This document shows, piece by piece, positions 18,092 to 24,847 of a stretch of 64,000 bases of DNA; position 1 is the stretch's first letter; each line of letters starts with the position of its first letter. Below the pieces are notes generated by a model that was not told where the DNA came from, ran no database searches, and worked only from the letters and a program-made list of their open reading frames with translations. Source of the stretch: Chakrabartia godavariana (GTDB taxonomy: Bacteria > Pseudomonadota > Alphaproteobacteria > Sphingomonadales > Sphingomonadaceae). The translations under genes and the position numbers were made by a program. The DNA is taken from contig RKSN01000002.1 of assembly GCA_005518185.1 (NCBI GenBank), positions 124,001-188,000 of the forward strand, read 5' to 3'.

Positions 18092-18612
18092 TGCTCGATT
18101 GGATGAAGACCGCCCCGACGCTCGCCGATGATCCCGTGTCGGGCTTTGATCCCGACGCCGTCACCGTCTCCGTCACGGTTGAGATAGAAGCGCCCGCCAA
18201 GGTCGTGTGGGACGTCATCTGCGACATGCCGCGCTACAGCGAATGGAACCCCTTCTGCGTCCGCGCCGTCTCCACGCTGGAGATGGGTGCTGCGGTCGAG
18301 ATGACGCTCGCCAACTATGCCGTGCCGGGCAGCCTTGTCCCCAACCTTGAATATATCTGCGCGCTGGAGCCGGAGCGGCTGATCAGCTGGGAGATGAAAT
18401 ATAGCGACGCCTGGCCCTACCCCGCGCGGCGCGATCAGGTGATCGAGGCGATCGGCCCCAATAGCTGCCGCTATCACTCCACCGACGCGTTTCTGGGCGC
18501 AAACGGCATCCACGTGTTCCGCTTTGCCGGCCCCTGGGTGAAGCGCGCCTTTGACGACACGGCCTATGCCCTGAAGGCGCGCGCCGAAGCGATCCATGCC
18601 GCCAACGCCTGA
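18091..18612 (+). CDS. SRPBCC (START/polyketide cyclase-like) protein
   Basis: A 173-aa protein with the SRPBCC pattern: the beta-strand A-V-T-V-S-V-T-V-E-I followed by A-P-A-K-V-V-W-D-V-I-C-D and Y-S-E-W-N-P-F near residue 50. The fold binds large hydrophobic ligands, so a steroid-binding or cyclase-like role is plausible but unproven. I chose the ATG at 18091, which overlaps the stop of the preceding gene. The next gene overlaps its end by 17 bases. Confidence 0.78.
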   Translation: MLDWMKTAPTLADDPVSGFDPDAVTVSVTVEIEAPAKVVWDVICDMPRYSEWNPFCVRAVSTLEMGAAVEMTLANYAVPGSLVPNLEYICALEPERLISWEMKYSDAWPYPARRDQVIEAIGPNSCRYHSTDAFLGANGIHVFRFAGPWVKRAFDDTAYALKARAEAIHAANA

Positions 18613-19054
18613 GGCGCGATTGCAGGCGCTCGAGGACCGGGAGGCGATCCGCGATCTCATCGCCCGCTACGGCCCGTTGGCCGACAGCGGCGATGCAGCG
18701 GGCGTCGCGGCGCTGTGGAGCGAGGATGGCAGCTACGCCGTTGGCGGCATGACGGAGGCCAAAGGCCGCGCCGCCATCGCCGCGCTGATCGAGGGGCAGA
18801 TGCACCAGAGCCTGATGGCCGACGGCTGCGCCCATGTCCTCGGCCCCGTCGCCATTGACCTCGACGGCGACACCGCCACCGCGCGCGGCCACAGCGTCGT
18901 CTTCCGCGCGGATGGCCAAGGCGGCTGGACCCCGTTCCGCGTCTCCGCCAACCGCTGGAGCCTGACCCGCACCCCCGAAGGCTGGCGCGTCACCCGGCGG
19001 GAAAATGCCCTGCTCGACGGGTCCGAGGCGGCGCGGGCCTTGCTGACGGAATAG
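18596..19054 (+). CDS. SnoaL/NTF2-fold protein 2
   Basis: A SnoaL-like protein of 152 aa and the last gene of the hsaA-led operon. It has an N-terminal helix L-Q-A-L-E-D-R-E-A-I, the R-Y-G-P-L-A-D stretch with Tyr-x4-Asp, and a central His (C-A-H-V-L). The R-T-P-E-G-W-R-V-T end is typical of the fold. The function is unknown; dehydratase, isomerase or ligand-binding roles are all possible. It overlaps the SRPBCC gene by 17 bases and is followed by a repeat-rich gap. Confidence 0.8.
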   Translation: MPPTPEARLQALEDREAIRDLIARYGPLADSGDAAGVAALWSEDGSYAVGGMTEAKGRAAIAALIEGQMHQSLMADGCAHVLGPVAIDLDGDTATARGHSVVFRADGQGGWTPFRVSANRWSLTRTPEGWRVTRRENALLDGSEAARALLTE

Positions 19055-19565
19055 GCGCACGCGGAGACGCGGGGACGCGGAGGGTCCCGCGTTGCGCTCA
19101 CACTGAGCCTGTCGAAGTGTGTGCGCCCACCAAGGCTTCGACAAGCTCAGCCTGAGCGCGGAGGGGTTTTTCTCAAATCGTCATCCTGAACTTGGTTCAG
19201 GATCCATGAACACCGTCATGTCACGAACTGCGGCGCCCCTCCGACACCTGTGAAGCCAATGGATCCTGAACCAAGTTCAGCATGACGCGGAGGTGGAGGA
19301 CGTCGCCCCGGCGCAGGCCGGGGCCGCTGCGAGAATGCGGCACCCGCCCCCCAACGGCCCCGGCCTCCGCCGGGGCGACGGCGCTTTGGAAGTTGCCCCC
19401 AAAGGTATGGAAGTGGAGGAAGTTGAGGGCCTCACGCCGCAGAAATGCGTGGGGTCCCAATGTCCGCCCACGTCGCCCCGGCGGAGGCCGGGGCCGCTGC
19501 GAGAATGAAGCGCCCGACTCCCCAAAGGGCCCCGGCCTCCGCCGGGGCGACGGGCAGACAAGAGG
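19055..19565. repeat. palindromic intergenic repeat patch (three repeat families)
   Basis: This 511-base gap holds no convincing gene. It holds imperfect inverted repeats at 19095-19117 and 19136-19158 (CTGTCGAAG/CTTCGACAAG type), and an inverted pair at 19180-19206 and 19259-19286 (CATCCTGAAC...GTTCAG type). It also has two tandem copies of a third element, 19300-19380 and 19470-19553. Each copy is a CGTCGCCCCGGC arm facing GCCGGGGCGACG around a C-T-G-C-G-A-G-A-A-T spacer. These resemble REP/BIME-type elements common in sphingomonads. Confidence 0.85.
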
Positions 19566-19976
19566 TCAATTCCCCCGATAGGTGCTGTACCCATAGGGGC
19601 TGACGACGACCGGCACGTGATAATGCGGCGCATCGCCGACGCGGAAGACGATCGTGATTTCGGGAAAGAAGGGCGCCGCCGCAGGGGAGGGATAGCGGCT
19701 CATGTCAAAGGTCAGGCGATAGAGTCCGGGGGCGGCCTCTACCTTGTCCCCGAAGGAGCGGAGGCGGCCATTCTCATCGGTCGTCGCCCGCGCCACCTCC
19801 TGCCAGCGCCCCTCGGCCCCCTTCGCCTCCAGCACCACCGGCACCCCGCGCCCGCCAATGCCCTGTGCGAGGTCGAGGACATGGGTGGAGATGGTGGCGG
19901 CAAAGGCGGGGGTGGCTATTGCCGTTGCTGCGAGATATGCGGCCGTGGTCAGGGTGAGGCGGCGGGACTGGTTCAT
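19566..19976 (-). CDS. exported 5-hydroxyisourate hydrolase (transthyretin-like)
   Basis: A transthyretin-related protein of 136 aa. The family hydrolyses 5-hydroxyisourate in urate breakdown. It has a signal peptide ending near A-F-A-A (residue 26), so it is probably periplasmic. Catalytic-type residues are His in S-T-H-V-L-D, Arg in G-R-L-R-S and His in H-Y-H-V-P-V. The C-terminus is Y-R-G-N, close to the canonical Y-R-G-S. No other purine genes lie nearby, so it looks like a stray next to the repeat patch. I chose the ATG at 19976, with ACAGGA upstream. Confidence 0.87.
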   Translation of the reverse strand: MNQSRRLTLTTAAYLAATAIATPAFAATISTHVLDLAQGIGGRGVPVVLEAKGAEGRWQEVARATTDENGRLRSFGDKVEAAPGLYRLTFDMSRYPSPAAAPFFPEITIVFRVGDAPHYHVPVVVSPYGYSTYRGN

Positions 19977-20048
19977 GTCGTGTCCTGTTGAGCTGCAAAG
20001 AGGAAAATATCTCGCCCCCGCAGATGGGGAGACGTTCACAGGAGTTCA

Positions 20049-21866
20049 ATGGTTGGTACGGCTTTCAGCCAGATGGATCACATAGATACTAAGCAGTTCC
20101 CCAGCCACACCCGATACATAAAGAGCAATTTCGAACACTCTATTGCGCGTTCCTTCAATAGTCGGCAACTTACCGATATGGCGACTCTACTCGATTGGGG
20201 CAACGTAGAAGCTGCGACGGCTAAGATTGAGAAAAATCTTTGCCTTTCTAGCAAGCAAGAAGCTTTCATCCTGCTTTGCCTCACTTCCATCCTCAAGATT
20301 GATTTTGATGAGGCGCGAGGCTGCGTCACTGATGGCGGAGATGATCGGGGAATCGATGCGGTCTATTTGGACGAACGGTTCGGTCGGCGAGTGGTTCACA
20401 TTTTTCAGACAAAATTTCACTCGAAGTTTTCATCTAGCAATCGAAACTTTCCGTCTGGTGAGATCGATAAGATTTTAGGATTTCTCGGCGACTGCCTTGC
20501 ACAGGTGGACGGCTTTATCGACACATGTAATCCGCTTCTGCAGCAGAAAGTGATCGATGTTTGGGACTTCATCAAATCCGGGTCCTGCGAGGTCGAGATT
20601 CACTTGTGCTCCAACGGTGAAAAGCTCGTTGGCGAACAGCGGGCGAGGTTTGAGTCGTCCCTAGTCCGATTCAAATTTATTCACATTCGGGAATGCGACC
20701 TTGACGCACTCTCTAACTCCATATCTCAGCGGTCGGCTGTTGACCGAGAGATTGAACTTCGGATCGTTGAAGAGCAGTTGTTTGAGCGGACCGACGGTAA
20801 CGTTCGTGCCGTGATCGGAACGGTAAGAGCCGATGAATTTATCGAGGCCCTGACCGATCCCCTGGACAACATGCAGATGGACGCAAACCTGTTCGAAGAG
20901 AATGTGAGGGTCTATCTCGGCGAACAGAATGACATAAACCGCCGTATTTACGACACAGCCATCTCTGACGAGGCAGGCCTCTTTTGGTACTTCAACAACG
21001 GAATCACCATTGTTTGTGAGCGTTTCAGCTATCAGCCAGGCTTCAAAAACGCTCCGCTTCGACTTTCGAATCCTCAAGTCGTAAACGGGGGGCAGACCTC
21101 CCATGCTCTTTTTCAGGCTTCGAAAGCCAGCTTGGATGCACTTCAACGAGTACGACTTCTGGTCCGTATAATCGAGACACAGGAGAAGAGCTTGTACGCT
21201 AAGGTTGCCGAAGCAACGAACAGCCAAACTCCAATTCGTAGCCGCGACCTACGATCTAATGATCCTCTTTTGGTTCGTCTTGAGGCATCCCTAGCCTCAT
21301 TGGGCTGGTTCCTGGACAGAAAGCGAGACCAGCACTCAGACCAACCAGAGGAAAAGAGAATTGATGCACTAAAACTTGGCCAGATATGGCTCGCTTACGT
21401 TCGTGGCGAGCCTGACAAAGCCAAAACTGCTTCAGATCGGATATTCGGAGAGTATTTCCCCTTGGTATTTGATCCCTCGGAGATGGATGCCGAGCGCGCC
21501 ATCTCCGTCTGGAGATTGTATAACGAGATCGAGATTCAGCGAAGAAAAAAGATTCAAGAGTCTCGAAACTCTTATCGTCGGCCGTCGGACATGGCTCATG
21601 AATCTTTCTGGATCGTAGAAGGAGTTTATCATCTCGCTTTTGCTATTAAGAAGTATGCCGAGAATGCAAATATTGACATTTTTGATTTTGAAAAGATAAA
21701 GCCTCTAATCCCAGAAGCGATGACGAGAATAGCGAATTTTGTGAAAGAACGCCCGGGCATATCTCTATATCGACTGTTTAGAACGGCAGCGACAAAACGC
21801 TATCTTTTCACGGGAACGATGGAAGGGCAGCAATTTACGTTGAATTTGGAAACGCCGCCCCGTTAA
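20049..21866 (+). CDS. AIPR-family protein (abortive infection/phage resistance type)
   Basis: A 605-aa protein of the AIPR family. Visible marks are G-G-D-D-R-G-I-D (96-103) followed by I-F-Q-T-K-F (118-123), which looks like the D...(E/Q)xK core of a PD-(D/E)xK nuclease. Further on are Y-F-N-N-G-I-T-I and N-P-Q-V-V-N-G-G-Q-T-S-H, typical of AIPR. Base use is clearly different: the line 21541-21600 is 28/60 GC (47%), whereas flanking genes are well above 60%. This points to recent transfer. The ATG at 20049 has AGGAG five bases upstream. It is a single-gene candidate defence element; nothing links it to steroids. Confidence 0.85.
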   Translation: MVGTAFSQMDHIDTKQFPSHTRYIKSNFEHSIARSFNSRQLTDMATLLDWGNVEAATAKIEKNLCLSSKQEAFILLCLTSILKIDFDEARGCVTDGGDDRGIDAVYLDERFGRRVVHIFQTKFHSKFSSSNRNFPSGEIDKILGFLGDCLAQVDGFIDTCNPLLQQKVIDVWDFIKSGSCEVEIHLCSNGEKLVGEQRARFESSLVRFKFIHIRECDLDALSNSISQRSAVDREIELRIVEEQLFERTDGNVRAVIGTVRADEFIEALTDPLDNMQMDANLFEENVRVYLGEQNDINRRIYDTAISDEAGLFWYFNNGITIVCERFSYQPGFKNAPLRLSNPQVVNGGQTSHALFQASKASLDALQRVRLLVRIIETQEKSLYAKVAEATNSQTPIRSRDLRSNDPLLVRLEASLASLGWFLDRKRDQHSDQPEEKRIDALKLGQIWLAYVRGEPDKAKTASDRIFGEYFPLVFDPSEMDAERAISVWRLYNEIEIQRRKKIQESRNSYRRPSDMAHESFWIVEGVYHLAFAIKKYAENANIDIFDFEKIKPLIPEAMTRIANFVKERPGISLYRLFRTAATKRYLFTGTMEGQQFTLNLETPPR

Positions 21867-21975
21867 ACCCCCACCCCGTGAAACCCCCTCACCTCGCAGC
21901 CCGTCCCTGATTGACCCCACGCCGCCAATCCGGCACCTCGCCTGCCATCCCTTCCCCAATCAGGCGAGATTTTCC

Positions 21976-23325
21976 ATGACCGTTTCCACGCCCACAGCGG
22001 CCGACCTTTCCGGTGACATTGCGCGCGTCTTTGCGTTGCAGCAGGACAATCAGTGGAATGTGAAGGCGTCCACGGCGGCGGAGCGCAAGGCGAAGCTCGC
22101 CAAGCTGAAGGCGGCGGTTGAGGCGCATACCGATGCGATCATCGCGGCGGTGCTGGAGGATACGCGCAAGCCCGAGGGCGAGATCCGCGTGACCGAGGTG
22201 CTGAACGTGCTCGGCAATATCCAGCGCAATATCGACAATCTCGATGCCTGGATGGCGCCGACCGAAGTCGCGACCTCCATGAACCCCAATGACCGGGCGC
22301 AGATCATGTATGAAGCGCGCGGCGTGTGCCTGATCCTCGGGCCGTGGAACTTCCCGCTGGGCCTGACGCTCGGCCCGGTGGCGGCGGCTGTCGCTGCGGG
22401 CAATTGCTGCATGGTGAAGCTCACCGATCTCTGCCCGGCAACCGCGCGCGTGGCGGGGAGCATCCTGCGCGATGCGTTTGACGAGAATGAAGTTGCGCTG
22501 TTCGAAGGCGATGTGAGCGTTGCGACCGCGCTTCTGGAGCTGCCGTTCAACCACATCTTCTTCACCGGCTCCACCCGCGTCGGGAAGATCGTGATGGCGG
22601 CCGCCGCCAAGCATCTGGCGACCGTGACGCTGGAGCTGGGCGGCAAGAGCCCGGTCATCATCGATGACGGCGCCGATATCGAAAAGATCGCGGCGGACCT
22701 TGCCAATGCCAAGCAGTTCAACGGCGGGCAGGCCTGCATCTGCCCCGACTATGTCTTTGTGAAGGAAAACCAGCAGGCCGCGCTCGTTGAGGGTTTCAAG
22801 GCCAATGTCGCGAAGAACCTCTATGACGCGAACGGCACGATCAGGAAGGAGAGCATCGCGCAGATCGTGAACCAGCAGAACTTCGCCCGCGTGAAGGCCA
22901 TGTTCGACGATGCAGTGGCGCAGGGCGCGACCGTCGCGGCGGGCGGTGTTCTGGAGGAGGCCGACCTCACCATCCACCCGACGATGCTGACGAATGTCAC
23001 ACCGCAGATGAAGATTTTGCAGGACGAGATCTTCGCCCCCATCCTGCCGGTGATGACCTATGACACGCTCGATCAGGCGATCAGCTATATCGAGGCGCGC
23101 GACAAGCCGCTGGCGCTCTATGTCTACAGCCCCAATGAGGCGACGGTGGAGACGGTGCTCCAGCGCACATCATCGGGCGGCGTGACGGTGAACGGCGTCT
23201 TCTCCCACTATCTGGAGAACAACCTGCCGTTCGGCGGCGTGAACGGCAGCGGCCAGGGCAGCTATCACGGCTATTTCGGGTTCAAGGCGTTCAGCCACGA
23301 ACGCGCGGTCTATCGCCACCAGTAA
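21976..23325 (+). CDS. aldehyde dehydrogenase (coniferyl-aldehyde-dehydrogenase-like)
   Basis: A class-3-like NAD(P) aldehyde dehydrogenase of 449 aa. The cofactor region P-W-N-F-P-L is at residues 123-128 and F-F-T-G-S-T at 195-200. The catalytic Glu220 lies in L-E-L-G-G-K and the nucleophile Cys254 in G-Q-A-C-I-C-P-D-Y. It is likely to oxidise an aldehyde on a steroid side chain or a downstream fragment, but this is only from location. It stands alone, 109 bases after the AIPR gene, and converges on the next SDR. Confidence 0.88.
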   Translation: MTVSTPTAADLSGDIARVFALQQDNQWNVKASTAAERKAKLAKLKAAVEAHTDAIIAAVLEDTRKPEGEIRVTEVLNVLGNIQRNIDNLDAWMAPTEVATSMNPNDRAQIMYEARGVCLILGPWNFPLGLTLGPVAAAVAAGNCCMVKLTDLCPATARVAGSILRDAFDENEVALFEGDVSVATALLELPFNHIFFTGSTRVGKIVMAAAAKHLATVTLELGGKSPVIIDDGADIEKIAADLANAKQFNGGQACICPDYVFVKENQQAALVEGFKANVAKNLYDANGTIRKESIAQIVNQQNFARVKAMFDDAVAQGATVAAGGVLEEADLTIHPTMLTNVTPQMKILQDEIFAPILPVMTYDTLDQAISYIEARDKPLALYVYSPNEATVETVLQRTSSGGVTVNGVFSHYLENNLPFGGVNGSGQGSYHGYFGFKAFSHERAVYRHQ

Positions 23326-23349
23326 GCCGCGCGCCGGGGTGCGGCGGCC

Positions 23350-24090
23350 TCAGCCTGCGAGCTGGCCGCCGTCCACGGTGAAGAGCGACCCCGTGACCTT
23401 GCGCGCCTGATCGCTCGCCAGGAAGGCGAACATCTCGGCAATGTCGCGCGGATCGCACGTGCCGTCTTCCAGCTTCGGCGCGTTGCGCATGACGAGGCTC
23501 CAGTCGACATCGCCTGCAGGCGGCGCGGCATTGCCCATCGGCGTGTTCACATGGCCGGGACAGATCGCGTTGACGCGCACGCCCTTCGCTGCAAACTCGA
23601 TCGCAAGGCTCTTGGTGATCGCGGCCACGCCATGCTTCGACGCGGCATAGGCGACGGTATAGGCAATCCCCTGCAGCGCGGCGGTTGACGCCGTGTTGAC
23701 GATATTGCCCTTCGATTTGATGAGGTGCGGGAGGGCCGCCTTGCACATGACGAAGGTGCTCGTCGTGTTGACCGTCAGGATGCGGGCAAAGTCCTCCTCG
23801 CTGAACTCCAGCGTCGGGCCCCATTTGAGCATGCCCGAAATGTTGCACAGCACGTCGAGCCCGTCGGTCGCGGCGGCGGCAACCAGCGCGCGGCAGCTGT
23901 CGAAATCGGCGGCGTCGAAGGTCTTGATCTGCGGCTTGGTGATCATCATCGACGCGGTCTCTTCGAGGCCAACGCCGTTCAGATCGCCGATGGTGATGCG
24001 CGCGCCTTCTTCCGCGAACAGGATGGCGGTCGCCCGGCCAATCCCGGAGGCCGCACCCGTGATGAGAACATTCTTGCCTTCGAACCGCAT
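23350..24090 (-). CDS. short-chain dehydrogenase/reductase
   Basis: A classical SDR of 246 aa: T-G-A-A-S-G-I-G near residue 11, active-site Y-A-A-S-K near 149 and I-C-P-G-H-V-N-T-P. Asp in I-G-D-L-N after beta-2 favours NAD(H), as in many hydroxysteroid dehydrogenases. The N-N-A-G motif is N-I-S-G here. It is divergent from the BaiE-like SnoaL gene and shares site B with it. That arrangement suggests a linked dehydrogenation/dehydration pair. Confidence 0.87.
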   Translation of the reverse strand: MRFEGKNVLITGAASGIGRATAILFAEEGARITIGDLNGVGLEETASMMITKPQIKTFDAADFDSCRALVAAAATDGLDVLCNISGMLKWGPTLEFSEEDFARILTVNTTSTFVMCKAALPHLIKSKGNIVNTASTAALQGIAYTVAYAASKHGVAAITKSLAIEFAAKGVRVNAICPGHVNTPMGNAAPPAGDVDWSLVMRNAPKLEDGTCDPRDIAEMFAFLASDQARKVTGSLFTVDGGQLAG

Positions 24091-24122
24091 ATCTCTCTCC
24101 TTACACGCTGCTTCGAGCTTGA

Positions 24123-24156
24123 TTTGCGTAGTATCTCACTCCATCCTCTACGCAAA
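24123..24156. promoter_or_regulatory. TGCGTA-N18-TACGCA inverted motif (site B)
   Basis: TTTGCGTAG (24123-24131) faces its exact reverse complement CTACGCAAA (24148-24156). The hexamer starts, 24125 and 24149, are 24 bases apart. It lies between the divergent SDR (start 24090) and SnoaL gene (start 24169). The right arm runs directly into the AAAGGAG ribosome site of the SnoaL gene, so a bound protein would block or set transcription very near the start. Confidence 0.72.
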
Positions 24157-24168
24157 GGAGAAATGAGG

Positions 24169-24663
24169 ATGACTCTGGAAGAACGTTTGCAGCGGCTGGA
24201 GGATGATCGTGCGATCCGCGACCTGAAGGCCCGCTATCTGCGCGCCTGCGACACCAAGGACCCGGACACCGTCCTCGACACGCTGGCGCCCAAGGGGGCC
24301 GTCATCGCCTATGAAGGCTTCCCGCCGTTCGACAACCGCGACGACTTTGTCGCCATCTACCGCCAGATGGGATGCACGCCCGACATCTTTGACATCCACC
24401 ACGGCGCGAACGGCATCATCACCTTTGAGAGCGCAACCCGCGCGCGCGGGCAATGGTCGCTCTACTTCCACAATATCAACCTCGCCGGCCGCACGCTGAC
24501 GCAGATGGGTGTCGAATATGACGATGTCTATGTGAAGGACGGCGACCGCTGGTGGATCGCCGAGACGCGCTCCCGCCGGACGTCGTGCCTGATCCATGCA
24601 GTGGATGCCGAGGGCAAGCCGACCGTCGCCGTCATGGGAGAGGCCCCGGCAAGCTTCGGGTAA
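24169..24663 (+). CDS. BaiE-like SnoaL-fold protein, candidate hydroxysteroid dehydratase
   Basis: A SnoaL-fold protein of 164 aa. The opening M-T-L-E-E-R and K-A-R-Y-L-R-A-C-D resemble clostridial bile acid 7-alpha-dehydratase BaiE. Tyr23 and Asp28 have the BaiE Tyr30/Asp35 spacing, and His77/His78 in I-H-H-G-A-N fits BaiE His83. An equivalent of BaiE Asp106 is not obvious. Sphingomonad bile salt degraders are known to use such dehydratases, so removal of a ring hydroxyl is the leading hypothesis. I prefer the ATG at 24169 over 24163, because AGGAG (24156-24160) is then eight bases away. It is divergent from an SDR. Confidence 0.82.
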   Translation: MTLEERLQRLEDDRAIRDLKARYLRACDTKDPDTVLDTLAPKGAVIAYEGFPPFDNRDDFVAIYRQMGCTPDIFDIHHGANGIITFESATRARGQWSLYFHNINLAGRTLTQMGVEYDDVYVKDGDRWWIAETRSRRTSCLIHAVDAEGKPTVAVMGEAPASFG

Positions 24664-24760
24664 TACTCAACCGTTCGTCCCGAGCGATGTCGAGGGACCT
24701 TGGAGCGGCCCAAGGTGTCTCGACTTCGCTCGACACAAACGGATTAAGGGATCCCTCCCC

Positions 24761-24833
24761 TGTCATTCCCGCGAAAGCGGGAATCCATGGCACCATCCTC
24801 GGCAGGTGGATTCCCGCTTTCGCGGGAATGACA
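24761..24833. repeat. perfect 27-base inverted repeat between convergent genes
   Basis: Arms at 24761-24787 and 24807-24833 are exact reverse complements around a 19-base loop. Each arm itself holds the small palindrome CCCGCGAAAGCGGG. A weaker pair (CCGAGCGATGTCGAGGGA facing TCTCGACTTCGCTCGAC) lies just before, at about 24680-24735. The block sits between the end of the SnoaL gene and the end of the TonB receptor, so it may serve as a bidirectional terminator. The sequence type is a common sphingomonad intergenic repeat. Confidence 0.85.
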
Positions 24834-24847
24834 CCCAACTCTTTGCC

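Noticed and set aside
19300..19553. Tandem repeats considered as a CRISPR array
   Set aside because: There are only two copies, each a palindrome with a short spacer, and no unique spacers of regular length or cas genes; they are REP-type elements.
19566..19976. Hydroxyisourate hydrolase considered as a steroid gene (transthyretin fold)
   Set aside because: It keeps the catalytic His/Arg pattern and the Y-R-G-type end of the purine enzyme, so a steroid role is not needed to explain it.
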